The notes under the pieces: generated by a model | The model's database searches: none | What the model was told of the DNA's origin: nothing | What the model saw: the letters and a program-made list of their open reading frames with translations, nothing else | Position numbers and translations under genes: made by a program | Assembly: GCF_004792685.1 (NCBI RefSeq) | Contig: NZ_SRXT01000001.1 | Coordinates: forward strand, 1 to 64,000 | Length of the DNA: 64,000 bases | Direction: 5' to 3' | Origin: Sphingomonas gei | Lineage (GTDB): Bacteria > Pseudomonadota > Alphaproteobacteria > Sphingomonadales > Sphingomonadaceae | In this document: in pieces, positions 1-8,714 of the stretch | How the letters are laid out: each line of letters opens with the position of its first letter | Numbering within the stretch: position 1 is the stretch's first letter

Positions 1-63
1 CTCGTGCTCCTTCAAAATCGCGATGATCTGCTCTTCGCTGAACCTGCTGCTGCGCAGCTTCGT
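1..63 (-). mobile_element. IS3-family transposase OrfA, N-terminal fragment at window edge
   Basis: Read on the minus strand, the first 63 bases encode TKLRSSRFSEEQIIAILKEH followed by E, which then leaves the window. SRFSEEQIIxILKEHE is the familiar N-terminus of IS3-family OrfA, the helix-turn-helix subunit made before the OrfA-OrfB frameshift. No ATG, GTG or TTG lies between this block and the upstream in-frame TAG at 88-90. The expected start position (61-63) reads ACG. This is either a dead copy or one using a rare start. The rest of the element lies to the left and cannot be judged. Confidence 0.6.
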
Positions 64-83
64 CCGACTCCTTCGCGTCGGAC
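62..83. repeat. Short perfect hairpin beside the IS remnant
   Basis: GTCCGAC (62-68) and GTCGGAC (77-83) form a perfect 7-bp stem around an 8-base loop, just upstream of the transposase fragment. It could be part of the IS leader or a readthrough-blocking hairpin. No T-run follows on either strand. Confidence 0.4.
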
Positions 84-147
84 TCTACTCAAAATCGGTC
101 ACATTTCAGGGGCGCACGTCAACGGACATCCGCGACGGTCAGCTGAC

Positions 148-429
148 ATGGCACGAAGGAAGGAGACGCCCCGGCATTGGAGTGATCCGAGCCCGATCGA
201 GAATCTCGCCGCTGGGCGCGGTCCCGGCGTGCGCATGCGCTATTCGCGCGCGCTTATCGAGCAGACGATCAAGGTGTGGCAGCCCTATTACCCGAAGCCG
301 CTCAGCGAGCTCGACGCCCATGAGATTATCGAGAACATGACGTCGTTCGCGAGCGCGCTGATGGGCCTTGGCGGAGTGGTTCGTCCCCGCGCCGAAACCA
401 CCTCCAAACCGGACAAGTCTCGCCCTTGA
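148..429 (+). CDS. Small hypothetical protein of the integrated element
   Basis: A 93-residue soluble protein with no signal peptide or membrane segment. The frame is open further upstream, but the ATG at 148 begins a compact protein and the upstream part is antisense to the IS remnant. The core around YSRALIEQTIKVWQPYYPKP, followed by a DAHEIIENM segment, resembles small proteins often found just before serine recombinase genes in alphaproteobacterial elements. That is recalled family resemblance, not a named domain. It lies 96 bp before the recombinase on the same strand and may be co-expressed. The function is unknown. Confidence 0.6.
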   Translation: MARRKETPRHWSDPSPIENLAAGRGPGVRMRYSRALIEQTIKVWQPYYPKPLSELDAHEIIENMTSFASALMGLGGVVRPRAETTSKPDKSRP

Positions 430-525
430 CGTCTTGCCATTTGCGGCTCCGCGGCCAGACTGGAGGGCGGCCAGCGGCGCCCTCACGCGTGTGCGGCTGG
501 CAATCATGTCAGCGAGTATGCGTCC

Positions 526-2130
526 ATGAAGCGAATGAAATCGAACCGCCGCCAACGGTGCAGAAGTCAAAAAGGTGCCGTCCTCTACGCGCGCGTGTCC
601 TCGAAGGAGCAGGAGCGCGAAGGCTTCTCGGTTGAGTCGCAGATCAAGCTCCTCAAGGCATATGCCGAGGAACAAGGCTATCGGATCGTCCGCGAGTATA
701 TCGACATCGAAACCGCGAAGGCGAGCGGGCGGACCTATTTCGGCGAGATGATCGCCTATCTGCGAAGCCATCCGGCGACGGATACGGTCCTGGTCGAGAA
801 GACCGACCGCCTCTATCGGAACCTTCGCGACTGGGTGACGATCGACGATCTCGATCTCAGCATCCATTTCGTGAAGGAGAACATCGTCCTCGCGCCGGAC
901 TCGCGCTCCTCGGAGAAGTTCCTGCACGGCATCAAGGTGCTGATGGCTAAGAGCTATATTGACAATCTCTCCGAAGAGGTCCGCAAGGGGATGCTCGAAA
1001 AGGCGGAGCAGGGAATCTGGCCATCGGTGGCGCCCACCGGCTATCGCAACGTCCTTGGTGCAAACGGCAAGCGGGTGATCGAGGTCGATCCCGACACCGG
1101 TCCTCGCGTCACTCGGCTCTTCGAGTGGTACTCGACCGGGATGTACTCGCTGAAGCAGGCGGCTGCTCGTGCGCGGGCGGACGGAATGATTTTCCGCAGC
1201 AGTGCCAAGCCGATCAGCACGAGCAGCGTCCACAAGATCCTGCGCTCGCGCATCTACACCGGCGAGTTCGAGTGGATCGGCAAGCGCTATCAGGACTCCC
1301 ACGAGCCCTTGGTGTCGATCGAGACCTGGGAACGGGTTCAAGGCGTCCTTGACGGGCGCCACACCGCTCGCGTTCGAGGCATCGAGAAGGACTTCCTCTT
1401 CACCGGCCTGATCCGCTGCGGCCATTGTGGTTGCGCGCTGGTCGGTGACATCAAGAAAGAGAAGTACATCTATTATCGCTGCAGCCACGCGAAGGGGAAG
1501 TGCCCGGAGCCCTATGTGCGCGAGGAGGTATTGCTCGAGCAGATCGGCGATTTGCTCGATCGCGTGTCGCTGTCGTCCGAAATGTTCGAGTGGCTGAGGG
1601 CCGCGCTCCGGGAGAGCTTCGCGCATGTCCACAAGGAGCATGATGCGGCAGTCAACCGGCTCCAGACGGAACGGGGGCGGCTGCGGGAGCGCATGAAGCA
1701 AGTCTACATGGACAACCTCGACGGTCGAATCGAGGATGAGGTCTACAACGCACTCACAGCACAGTTCCGAGATCAGGAACGGAAGGTCGTGAAAGAGCTG
1801 GAGCGGCGCCACGATGCCGATCTGAGCAATTTCGACGATGGAATCGCGCTGCTGTCGGTTGCGCAGGATTCGAAGCGAAGGTTCCTGGAAGCCGATTTGG
1901 CGGCCAAAAAACACGTGCTTTCCGCGGTACTTTCGAACTGCTCGTTTCGGGATCGAACGCTTTCGGTCGAGTACCGTAAACCCTTTGATCTTCTTGTAGA
2001 AAATCCGCCAAAAGGCAACGCCGCGGGTAAGCGGAGGCGCGGAAAAAACAGCGGGAGTGCGAAATGGCAGGGGCGCTCGGATTCGAACCGAGGGCCTTCG
2101 GTTTTGGAGACCGACGCTCTAACCAACTGA
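526..2130 (+). CDS. Large serine recombinase (integrase) ending inside tRNA-Trp
   Basis: A site-specific recombinase of the large serine (resolvase/invertase) family, 534 residues. The N-terminal catalytic domain carries YARVSSKEQ, with the nucleophile expected at Ser25. A recombinase domain follows at about 165-290 (RSRIYTGEFEW). A zinc ribbon with paired cysteines (CGHCG and a later C-x7-C) sits near 300-335, and a charged coiled-coil region near 370-440. The last roughly 22 residues are read from the antisense strand of tRNA-Trp and the TGA lies inside the tRNA. This suggests the C-terminal tail was acquired by integration. The ATG at 526 has no clear Shine-Dalgarno; ATG 535 is an alternative. 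It probably integrates and excises the element that extends leftwards out of the window. Confidence 0.92.
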   Translation: MKRMKSNRRQRCRSQKGAVLYARVSSKEQEREGFSVESQIKLLKAYAEEQGYRIVREYIDIETAKASGRTYFGEMIAYLRSHPATDTVLVEKTDRLYRNLRDWVTIDDLDLSIHFVKENIVLAPDSRSSEKFLHGIKVLMAKSYIDNLSEEVRKGMLEKAEQGIWPSVAPTGYRNVLGANGKRVIEVDPDTGPRVTRLFEWYSTGMYSLKQAAARARADGMIFRSSAKPISTSSVHKILRSRIYTGEFEWIGKRYQDSHEPLVSIETWERVQGVLDGRHTARVRGIEKDFLFTGLIRCGHCGCALVGDIKKEKYIYYRCSHAKGKCPEPYVREEVLLEQIGDLLDRVSLSSEMFEWLRAALRESFAHVHKEHDAAVNRLQTERGRLRERMKQVYMDNLDGRIEDEVYNALTAQFRDQERKVVKELERRHDADLSNFDDGIALLSVAQDSKRRFLEADLAAKKHVLSAVLSNCSFRDRTLSVEYRKPFDLLVENPPKGNAAGKRRRGKNSGSAKWQGRSDSNRGPSVLETDALTN

Positions 2131-2141
2131 GCTACGCCCCT
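2065..2141 (-). tRNA. tRNA-Trp (CCA anticodon)
   Basis: On the minus strand this 77-base cloverleaf has a 7-bp acceptor stem (AGGGGCG/CGCCCCT), a D stem GCTC/GAGC, an anticodon stem TCGGT/ACCGA around loop CTCCAAA (anticodon CCA), and a T arm CTCGG-TTCGAAT-CCGAG. The terminal CCA is encoded. The 3' end points left into the recombinase gene, as expected when an element has integrated at a tRNA 3' end. Confidence 0.97.
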
Positions 2142-2188
2142 GTGCGGTTCGCGCCTTTAACCTCGCCGCGCCGCTCCGGCAAGAGGCG

Positions 2189-4546
2189 TCACGCGGCGAC
2201 GCTGCCGCCTGTCGCATGCATCGCCAGCACACGCGCTTCGTGGACCGGGAGCGGGCGCCCGAAATAATAGCCCTGGACCTTCGTGCAGCCGAGTTGCTGC
2301 ACCATCTGATGCTCTTCCTCGGTCTCCACGCCTTCGGCGGTGGTAGCCATGCCGAGGCTGTCGGCGAGCGCGACGACGGCGCGGATGATCGCGATTGCCT
2401 CCTTGGTGCCCTTCGACGCGCTCTGGACGAAGCTGCGGTCGATCTTGATCGAGCTGAAACGGGTATGGGCAAGATAGCCGAGCGACGAATAGCCGGTGCC
2501 GAAATCGTCGAGGCTGAGGCGCACGCCGAGATCGAGGATCTTCTCGAGCACTTCGATCGCCACCGTGCCTTCGCGCATGAACACGCTTTCGGTCACTTCG
2601 AGTTCGAGCCGCCCCGGCGGCAGACCCGATTGGGCGAGGGCCTGGGCGACGATGCTGACGAATGCGGGGTTGTGGAGCTGGTCGGGACTGACATTGACTG
2701 CGATGCGTACGGGGATATCCCAGCGCGCGGCTTCCTCGCATGCGGTGCGGAGCACCCATTCGCCGATCGGCGCGATCAGCCGCGCTTCCTCTGCCAGCGG
2801 CACGAATTTGACCGGGGAGACATTTCCGAACTGGGGGTGCGTCCAGCGTAACAGCGCTTCGAAGCCGGTCAGCTGGCCGGTCCCGGCATCCACTACCGGC
2901 TGATAGTTCAAGTGCATCTCGCGGTTCTCGAGCGCGCTGCGCAGCGCCATCTCGAGCACCCGGCGTTCTTCGGCGGCCATGTGCAACTGCGGCTCATAGG
3001 CGTGGAACACGCCGCCGCCCGCGTCCTTGGAGCGATACAGTGCGAGGTCGGCCGAGCGGATCAGCATTTCGGCGGTACGCCCGTCGCGCGGTCCGATGGC
3101 GAGGCCCACCGACGCCCCGATATAGAGCGTGTGCTGATCCACTTCATATGGCTGGGAGAGTGCGTTGATGATCGTTTGCGCGAGTTGCTCGGTACGCTGC
3201 GTATCGACCGCGTCGCGCACGACCACGGCGAATTCGTCGCCGCCGAGCCGCCCGATCATTTCGTTCTCGGTCATCAGCAGCTTCAGCCGTTCGGAGACGC
3301 GGCCGAGCAGCCTGTCGCCGACCGGATGGCCGAGCGTATCGTTGACTGCCTTGAAGCGATCGAGATCGATCATCATGAAGGCGCACCGCGAACCCCATTT
3401 GTCGGCATCGGCCATGGCGCGAGCGAGCGTTTCGTTGATCAGCAATCGATTCGGCAGCCCGGTGAGCGTGTCGAAACGCGCCATCTGGTTGATCTTGTCC
3501 GCCGATTTGCGCGCCTCGGTGACGTCGGAGCCGACGCCACGGAAGCCGATAAAGGCGCCGCGCTCATCGTAGCGCGGGCTGGCGGACATCTCCCACCAGC
3601 GCTCGTCATGATTGACGTAGACCGGCAGGAGCAAATCGCGGAACGGGTCGCGCGCTTTCAGCCGCTCGGCGAGTTCGCGCAGGCCGGGTGCGAAATTGCC
3701 GTCCTCCCAAGTGGGGCCGGCGAGCAATTGCAGGAAGGGCGTGCCGTTGATCGTCTTGGGGTCGGCGCCGAGCGAAACCGCAAACCGCGGATTGGCGCGC
3801 GCCACGCGGCGCTGCGCATCGATCTCCCAGAGCCAGTCGGAACCCGAATCCTCGAATTCGCGGAGCAGCAGGCTGACCGTCTCGTCGCGTTCGGCGAGTG
3901 CCATTTCGTGGGCGCGGATGACGACCAGGGCGCGGCCGCGGCCGAATGTAGCGATGGCAAGCAGGGCGGTGAACAATCCGGCGGCGGCGGCGAGCACCGG
4001 AGGTCCGGAAAGCGCGAGCATCGTGACGACCGAAGCGCCGACGATCGTCACGAAGGCGATCGTCGCCAGCGGCAGCGCTGCCATCGCGACCGCCGAAGCG
4101 GTCATGAGCAGCGAAAGTATCCCCCACAGCCCGAGCACCGCATCGGCATCCGCGGCGTGGCCGAATGCCAGCGGCGGGATCGACCATATTGCACCGAGCG
4201 AAATCCCGTCCAGCACGGTATCGCGGACATCCTTGAGCGACGCGGTCACTGCGCTGCGATGCCGTTTGGAGAGACGGCGAAAGGCAACGAAGCACGCTAC
4301 TGCCGCAACCCCTGAGCTCCAGCTGGCAAGCTGCCACAGCGGCAAGACGGCCCCCAGGAGCATGGTGACGAGCGAAGCGCCGACGACGTTTGCCGTCAAC
4401 ATGAACAGCGCCAGCTGGCTTCCCGCGTGCAGCTGTGCCGCGCGAATCGGGCCCCAGGCGACGGCATCTGCCGGGTCGTAGAGTCCGAGCAGGGCGCGCG
4501 CATTGATGCGCGGCCTGGCAAATTGGGAAGTCGTCTGGCTGGTCAC
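2189..4546 (-). CDS. Membrane GGDEF-EAL protein with PAS domain
   Basis: A 785-residue cyclic-di-GMP turnover protein. Residues 1-210 hold about six hydrophobic segments forming an integral membrane sensor region. A PAS domain follows at about 225-345 (SGSDWLWEIDAQ...GFRGVGSDVTE). The GGDEF domain at about 355-515 has an intact RLGGDEF (435-439) and NDTLGH. The EAL domain at about 535-770 has EALLRW (563-565), NVSPDQ and DDFGTGYSS (680). Both catalytic signatures look intact, so synthase, phosphodiesterase or both are possible. The inhibitory RxxD site five residues before GGDEF is absent (MTENEMIG instead). It is transcribed alone toward tRNA-Trp. Confidence 0.95.
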   Translation of the reverse strand: MTSQTTSQFARPRINARALLGLYDPADAVAWGPIRAAQLHAGSQLALFMLTANVVGASLVTMLLGAVLPLWQLASWSSGVAAVACFVAFRRLSKRHRSAVTASLKDVRDTVLDGISLGAIWSIPPLAFGHAADADAVLGLWGILSLLMTASAVAMAALPLATIAFVTIVGASVVTMLALSGPPVLAAAAGLFTALLAIATFGRGRALVVIRAHEMALAERDETVSLLLREFEDSGSDWLWEIDAQRRVARANPRFAVSLGADPKTINGTPFLQLLAGPTWEDGNFAPGLRELAERLKARDPFRDLLLPVYVNHDERWWEMSASPRYDERGAFIGFRGVGSDVTEARKSADKINQMARFDTLTGLPNRLLINETLARAMADADKWGSRCAFMMIDLDRFKAVNDTLGHPVGDRLLGRVSERLKLLMTENEMIGRLGGDEFAVVVRDAVDTQRTEQLAQTIINALSQPYEVDQHTLYIGASVGLAIGPRDGRTAEMLIRSADLALYRSKDAGGGVFHAYEPQLHMAAEERRVLEMALRSALENREMHLNYQPVVDAGTGQLTGFEALLRWTHPQFGNVSPVKFVPLAEEARLIAPIGEWVLRTACEEAARWDIPVRIAVNVSPDQLHNPAFVSIVAQALAQSGLPPGRLELEVTESVFMREGTVAIEVLEKILDLGVRLSLDDFGTGYSSLGYLAHTRFSSIKIDRSFVQSASKGTKEAIAIIRAVVALADSLGMATTAEGVETEEEHQMVQQLGCTKVQGYYFGRPLPVHEARVLAMHATGGSVAA

Positions 4547-4640
4547 CCGAGGGGGATAGCCGAGGGGAGGTTAGCGAGAGGTTAGATTCTCGGCGAAAAC
4601 GGAGGAAATTCGCGCGGCTCGCGCTCAATTTTCGACGATC

Positions 4641-6374
4641 TCAGGCCGCGAGGTCGTATGGTTTGATTTCACCGTTGAGATAGAGGTTACGGGCCTTGGC
4701 GCGGCTCAGCTTGCCCGAGCTGGTGCGCGGCAGCGTCCGCGGCGGCACGAGTTCGATCACGCAGTTCATACCGGTGACCGAACGGACCCGTTCGCGGATT
4801 TCGTCACGCAGGCGGATGCGCTCGCTCTCATCCGAAGTGCGGCACTGGACCAGCACTGCAGGGGTTTCCTCGCCCCCGGGAGTGGTGATCGCGAACGCCG
4901 CGATATCGCCCTGCTTGAAGCCAGGGAGCTGCTCCACCGCCCATTCGATGTCCTGCGGCCAATGGTTGCGGCCGTTGACGATGATCATGTCCTTGGCGCG
5001 CCCGACGATATAAACATAACCGTCGGAAACATATCCCATATCGCCGGTGTCGAGCCAGCCATCCGCCATGCAGGCCGCAGTCGATTCGGGGTCGCGGAAA
5101 TAGCCGACCATCACCGATGGGCCGCGGCACCAAACCTTGCCGATCGCCTTTTCGGGAAGCGGCGTGCCGTCCTCCTCGCGGATCTGGACTTCCATGTCCT
5201 TCACCGGCTTGCCGCAATTGACGATCGCCCGGAAGCGCTGGGGGCGATTCGCGCGGGCGACATCGCCACCCGAAAGCTGGGTCTCCTCGACGAGCTCGAC
5301 GACGATCCCTTCACCCGGCGGCATGATCGAGACCGCCAACGTCGCCTCGGCGAGGCCGTAGCTCGGCAGGAAGGCGGAAGCCTTGAACCCCGCATCCGCA
5401 AATGCATCGACGAACGACTGCATCACGTCGGGACGGATCATGTCAGCGCCGTTGCCGGCCACCCGCCAGCGCAACAGATCGAACCGGTCGCTCGCCTTGG
5501 TCTGGCTGGACATGCGGCGCGAGCAGATGTCGTAGCCGAAAGTAGGCGAATAAGAGAGGGTGGTGCCCTGATTGCGGCTGATCAGATCGAGCCAGGCGAG
5601 CGGACGCCGGGCGAAATCCTCGGTCTTGAGATAATCGGTCGAAACCTGATTGGCGACCGGCGACAGGAAGCAACCGACCAACCCCATGTCGTGATACCAG
5701 GGCAGCCACGAGACGCAGCGGTCGCTGTCCTGGAGCCGCATGCCATGGCTGTGCGCCGACAGATTGTTCAGTAGCCCGTGATGCGTGATCGCTACGCCAT
5801 GAGGGAAGCGTGTCGATCCGCTCGAATATTGGAGATAGGCGATGTCCGAGCCCGCGGCTTGCGGCAGCGGAGTATCGGGGGCGCTGCGCTCGCCGAACTC
5901 GGCCCAGTCGACTGCCTCGACATCGGTGATCCGCGCCGCCTCGGCGCACATCGCGCCGATCTCGGGCGGATAGATCAGCATCGACGGATCGCAGCTTTCG
6001 AGCTGGACCCGCAGCTGGTCGATATAGGATTGCGCACCGCCAAAGCTGGTCGGCAGCGGCAGCGGGACCGGCCAGGCGCCCGCATAGACCACGCCGAAGA
6101 ACAACGAGGCGAATTCGACGCCGGTCTCGGCGATCAATGCGATTCGGTCCTCGGGCCTGACGCCCGCCGCGATCAGCCGACGAGCCTGCGCCAGGGCGTC
6201 GCGGCGCAATTCCGCGAAAGGATAGGGCTGCGTCAGATTGCCGCGGGCATCATGGAAGTTCAGCCCGCGAACGCCCTCCGCCGCATAATCCAGCGCTTCG
6301 CCGAGCGTAGCGAAGTCCGCAAGGCGGCGGGGGAGACTGTCGTCGGTCGGGGTAGGGACGATTTCCGCCTCCAT
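4641..6374 (-). CDS. Fatty acyl-AMP ligase (AMP-dependent synthetase family)
   Basis: An adenylate-forming enzyme of 577 residues that activates fatty acids as acyl-adenylates. It resembles FAAL/FadD32-type ligases more than CoA ligases. The P-loop SSGSTRFPHGV sits at 184-194, YGLAEATLAVS in the middle, and the hinge and C-terminal motifs GWLDTGDMGY, GRAKDMIIVNGRNHWPQDIE and PRTSSGKLSR follow. The HWPQDIE segment is typical of FAALs, which feed carrier proteins. Start choice: the ATG at 6374 has AGGG six bases upstream. An in-frame ATG at 6410 is possible, while still earlier starts would run into divergent recX. No dedicated lipid partner gene is adjacent. Confidence 0.88.
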   Translation of the reverse strand: MEAEIVPTPTDDSLPRRLADFATLGEALDYAAEGVRGLNFHDARGNLTQPYPFAELRRDALAQARRLIAAGVRPEDRIALIAETGVEFASLFFGVVYAGAWPVPLPLPTSFGGAQSYIDQLRVQLESCDPSMLIYPPEIGAMCAEAARITDVEAVDWAEFGERSAPDTPLPQAAGSDIAYLQYSSGSTRFPHGVAITHHGLLNNLSAHSHGMRLQDSDRCVSWLPWYHDMGLVGCFLSPVANQVSTDYLKTEDFARRPLAWLDLISRNQGTTLSYSPTFGYDICSRRMSSQTKASDRFDLLRWRVAGNGADMIRPDVMQSFVDAFADAGFKASAFLPSYGLAEATLAVSIMPPGEGIVVELVEETQLSGGDVARANRPQRFRAIVNCGKPVKDMEVQIREEDGTPLPEKAIGKVWCRGPSVMVGYFRDPESTAACMADGWLDTGDMGYVSDGYVYIVGRAKDMIIVNGRNHWPQDIEWAVEQLPGFKQGDIAAFAITTPGGEETPAVLVQCRTSDESERIRLRDEIRERVRSVTGMNCVIELVPPRTLPRTSSGKLSRAKARNLYLNGEIKPYDLAA

Positions 6375-6493
6375 GATACCCTGATGCGATCCCGTTTCGT
6401 CCAATACCATTCTTGTCTCGTGCCCCTGTGAGCTGACAGGCCGTTTTGCCCCGCACCGCATACCAAATGCTAACGGCTCTGCTACGCACTGGC

Positions 6494-6508
6494 GTTCAAA
6501 ATCGGTTG
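6494..6508 (+). promoter_or_regulatory. Probable LexA (SOS) box upstream of recX
   Basis: GTTC-AAAATCG-GTTG lies 24 bases before the recX start. The alphaproteobacterial LexA box is GTTC-N7-GTTC, so this has one mismatch in the second half-site. The spacing and location fit SOS control of recX, which is known in other bacteria. Binding here is inferred. Confidence 0.5.
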
Positions 6509-6531
6509 CCACTGTGGCACAATCATGGCGC

Positions 6532-7065
6532 ATGACTAGACCGAGGCGCCCGCTTACCCCGTTGAACCTCGCCGATCTAGAGCGGTTGGCCCTGCGCTAT
6601 GTCGAGCGATACGCCACCACGCGGGGGCGATTGGCGGATTATCTGAGGCGCAAGATCCGCGAGCGCGGATGGAGCGATGAGGCCTCGCCCGATCTGGCTG
6701 CACTCGCCCAGCGCATGGCGGATCTGGGCTATATCAACGACCTTCTGTTCGCCGAATCCAAGGCGGGTGCGATGGGCCGGCGCGGGCTGGGCGCCCGGCG
6801 CGTTGGTCAGGCGCTGCGGCATGCGGGAATCGAAGACGCCGATCTCGAAATGGTGGCGCAGGGCGTGGAGGCTGGCGCGAAATCTAGCGCGATTGCCTTC
6901 GCCCGGCGCAAGCGCATCGGCCCGTTCGCACGCGAAGCGGCCGAGAGGTCCGAGCAAGAGAAGCAGCTGGGGGCGATGCTGCGCGCCGGCCATGCCCTTG
7001 ATCTGTCACGCAAGATCGTCCGCATGTCGCCGGGGGAGGACCCCGATGCGCTGCTCGAGGCGTGA
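6532..7065 (+). CDS. recX: Regulatory protein RecX
   Basis: RecX binds RecA filaments and limits RecA activity. The 177-residue protein is rich in Arg and Lys and made of helical repeats, with the family pattern LALRYVERYATTRGRLADYL, then DLGYINDLLFAE, GRRGLGARRVGQALR and the final SRKIVRM helix. The ATG at 6532 is preferred; a GTG at 6514 in the same frame would add six residues. It is divergent from the acyl-AMP ligase gene, and the intergenic region carries a near-consensus LexA box. No recA neighbour is present. Confidence 0.88.
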   Translation: MTRPRRPLTPLNLADLERLALRYVERYATTRGRLADYLRRKIRERGWSDEASPDLAALAQRMADLGYINDLLFAESKAGAMGRRGLGARRVGQALRHAGIEDADLEMVAQGVEAGAKSSAIAFARRKRIGPFAREAAERSEQEKQLGAMLRAGHALDLSRKIVRMSPGEDPDALLEA

Positions 7066-7176
7066 TCGTCCCCGACCGGGACCGTTTCTGATTAAACCCT
7101 AAAGACCGAATCTAACAAAGCAATTCCACATTTGGAAAATGCTGTGTTAAATACGGTCGCTTGGGGGACTAGGATA

Positions 7177-7761
7177 ATGCGTGCTGAACAACAGCTTGCG
7201 CCCAGCGACGATATGGTCGCACCGCCGGAGGATGGGGATCTGAGGGCGGAAACGGCGTCGGAAGGCCAGGTTTATTGCGGTGTCGTCAAGTGGTTTGATG
7301 TAACCCGGGGGTTCGGGTTTCTCGTCGCGGACGACAGCGAGGCCGGGGACATATTGATCCATTTCACCGTGCTGCAGGAGCACGGCAGGCGGAGCCTTCC
7401 CGAAGGCGCGCGCGTCGAATGTATCGCGGTGCCGCGACAACGCGGGCTTCAGGCCAAGCTGATTCGTTCGATCGACTTGAGCGAGGCGGTCGAGCCGCCC
7501 AAGCGGCATGGCGACCGGATCGACAGAGTGAGACTGATCGACGATGCGGGGCCCTTCGAGCCGGTTACGGTCAAATGGTTCAATCGCCTGAAGGGTTATG
7601 GATTTCTGGTGCGCGATTCCGACGCGGCGGATATATTCGTCCATATGGAGACGTTGCGCCGCGCCGAGATCGAGGAAGTCGAACCGGGCCAACCGCTCAC
7701 CGCGCGCATCGTCGAAGGGGACAAGGGGCCGCTGGCGGTGGCGGTCGAAAGGACCGGCTGA
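7177..7761 (+). CDS. Cold-shock protein with two CSD domains
   Basis: A 194-residue nucleic-acid-binding protein with tandem cold-shock domains. The first is at about 30-98 ([18 protein letters not shown], with the RNP2-like LIHF) and the second at about 128-192 ([17 protein letters not shown], then DIFVHMETL). Two-domain Csp proteins of about 200 residues are normal in alphaproteobacteria, where they act as RNA chaperones. The start is fixed by AGGA about seven bases before the ATG at 7177; an upstream in-frame TTG is less likely. The roughly 110-bp leader is AT-richer than its surroundings. The DUF192 gene follows four bases after the stop and is probably co-transcribed. Confidence 0.93.
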   Translation: MRAEQQLAPSDDMVAPPEDGDLRAETASEGQVYCGVVKWFDVTRGFGFLVADDSEAGDILIHFTVLQEHGRRSLPEGARVECIAVPRQRGLQAKLIRSIDLSEAVEPPKRHGDRIDRVRLIDDAGPFEPVTVKWFNRLKGYGFLVRDSDAADIFVHMETLRRAEIEEVEPGQPLTARIVEGDKGPLAVAVERTG

Positions 7762-7765
7762 GACG

Positions 7766-8257
7766 ATGATTTTGCGATCTGGAATCCGCGCAGCGCTGGC
7801 GACGGCGTTGCTGGCGTCCGTGGCGGGAGCTGCGAGTGCCGGGGCGCTCGCGGGGCAGAACGGCGCGGCGAAGGTCGTGGTGACGGTCCAGACCAGGACC
7901 GGCCCGAAGCAATTCAGCGTCGAGGTCGCCCGAACCAGTGCGGAGCAGGAGCGCGGTCTGATGTTCCGCACCAATATCCCGGCGGACGGCGGCATGATCT
8001 TCACGCCCTATCCACCAACGGGGGCCCCGCGTGAGGCGAGTTTCTGGATGAAGAACACGCCTACTGCACTCGACATCATCTTCATTCGCCCGAACGGCAC
8101 GATCGCGAGGATTGCCGCAAACGCGGTCCCCTATTCGGAGACGCAGGCCAAATCGGGTGAGCGAGTGAGCGCGGTACTCGAGATCAACGCCGGCAAGGCC
8201 GCCGAACTGGGGATCGTGCCGGGCGACAAGGTGCGCTGGGCAGGCCAGGGCCAGTGA
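7766..8257 (+). CDS. DUF192 family exported protein
   Basis: A 163-residue protein with an N-terminal signal peptide (about residues 1-27, ending near AASAGA) and a DUF192 domain. The domain shows the family signatures RTSAEQERGLMFRTNIP, ASFWMKNTPTALDIIFI and VPYSET...VSAVLEINAGKA. The biochemical role of DUF192 is unsettled. The family consists of small beta-barrel proteins found in periplasmic or extracellular locations. The ATG at 7766 lies five bases past the cold-shock gene stop, and the two probably form an operon. Confidence 0.9.
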   Translation: MILRSGIRAALATALLASVAGAASAGALAGQNGAAKVVVTVQTRTGPKQFSVEVARTSAEQERGLMFRTNIPADGGMIFTPYPPTGAPREASFWMKNTPTALDIIFIRPNGTIARIAANAVPYSETQAKSGERVSAVLEINAGKAAELGIVPGDKVRWAGQGQ

Positions 8258-8321
8258 TCCGCGCAGCGCAAGCTTGGCGGATTTGATTGCCTCGATCCGA
8301 ACCCGGGGCTAATCGGCGCGG

Positions 8322-8714
8322 ATGAGCCTGAATCGCAATCCCTTCACCTGGTGGAACGGTGCCACCCTCGGCACCTGGTTCGGCCTGCGCGGCAAAACCA
8401 AGGTCGGCGAGGATGCGTTGGGCAACATCTATTGGGCAGGCGGCAAGGACCCCAACGGCATCACGCGCCGCTGGGTGATCTATAACGGCCCCAACGACGC
8501 TAGCCGGGTTCCGCCCGAATGGTTCAGCTGGCTCCACCACCAGATCGACGCCGCGCCCGATCAGGCGCTGCCGGCGCCGCGAAACTGGGAAAAGCCGGCC
8601 GAACCCAATCACACCGGCACGCGGCTGGCCTATCGCCCCTCGGGCGCGCTGGAAGCGGGTGGGCAACGCGCCCGCTCGACCGGCGACTATGAGGCATGGA
8701 CTCCCGACGCATGA
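8322..8714 (+). CDS. NADH:ubiquinone oxidoreductase NDUFA12-family protein
   Basis: A 130-residue homologue of mitochondrial complex I accessory subunit NDUFA12 (B17.2), found in alphaproteobacteria. Family residues include FTWWNGATLGTWFGLRGK, DALGNIYWAG, RRWVIYNGPNDASRVPPEW and the terminal TGDYEAWTPDA. It is thought to bind at the junction of the peripheral arm of complex I. It overlaps the next gene by four bases (ATGA), suggesting translational coupling. The nuo operon itself is not in the window. Confidence 0.93.
   Translation: MSLNRNPFTWWNGATLGTWFGLRGKTKVGEDALGNIYWAGGKDPNGITRRWVIYNGPNDASRVPPEWFSWLHHQIDAAPDQALPAPRNWEKPAEPNHTGTRLAYRPSGALEAGGQRARSTGDYEAWTPDA

Noticed and set aside
139..1914. 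A 591-codon minus-strand open frame opposite the recombinase
   Set aside because: It is fully antisense to a recognisable serine recombinase, without any motif of its own.
2064..2267. A short plus-strand frame starting MAGALGFEPRAFGFG over the tRNA
   Set aside because: This peptide is a common artefact of translating the antisense strand of a tRNA gene.
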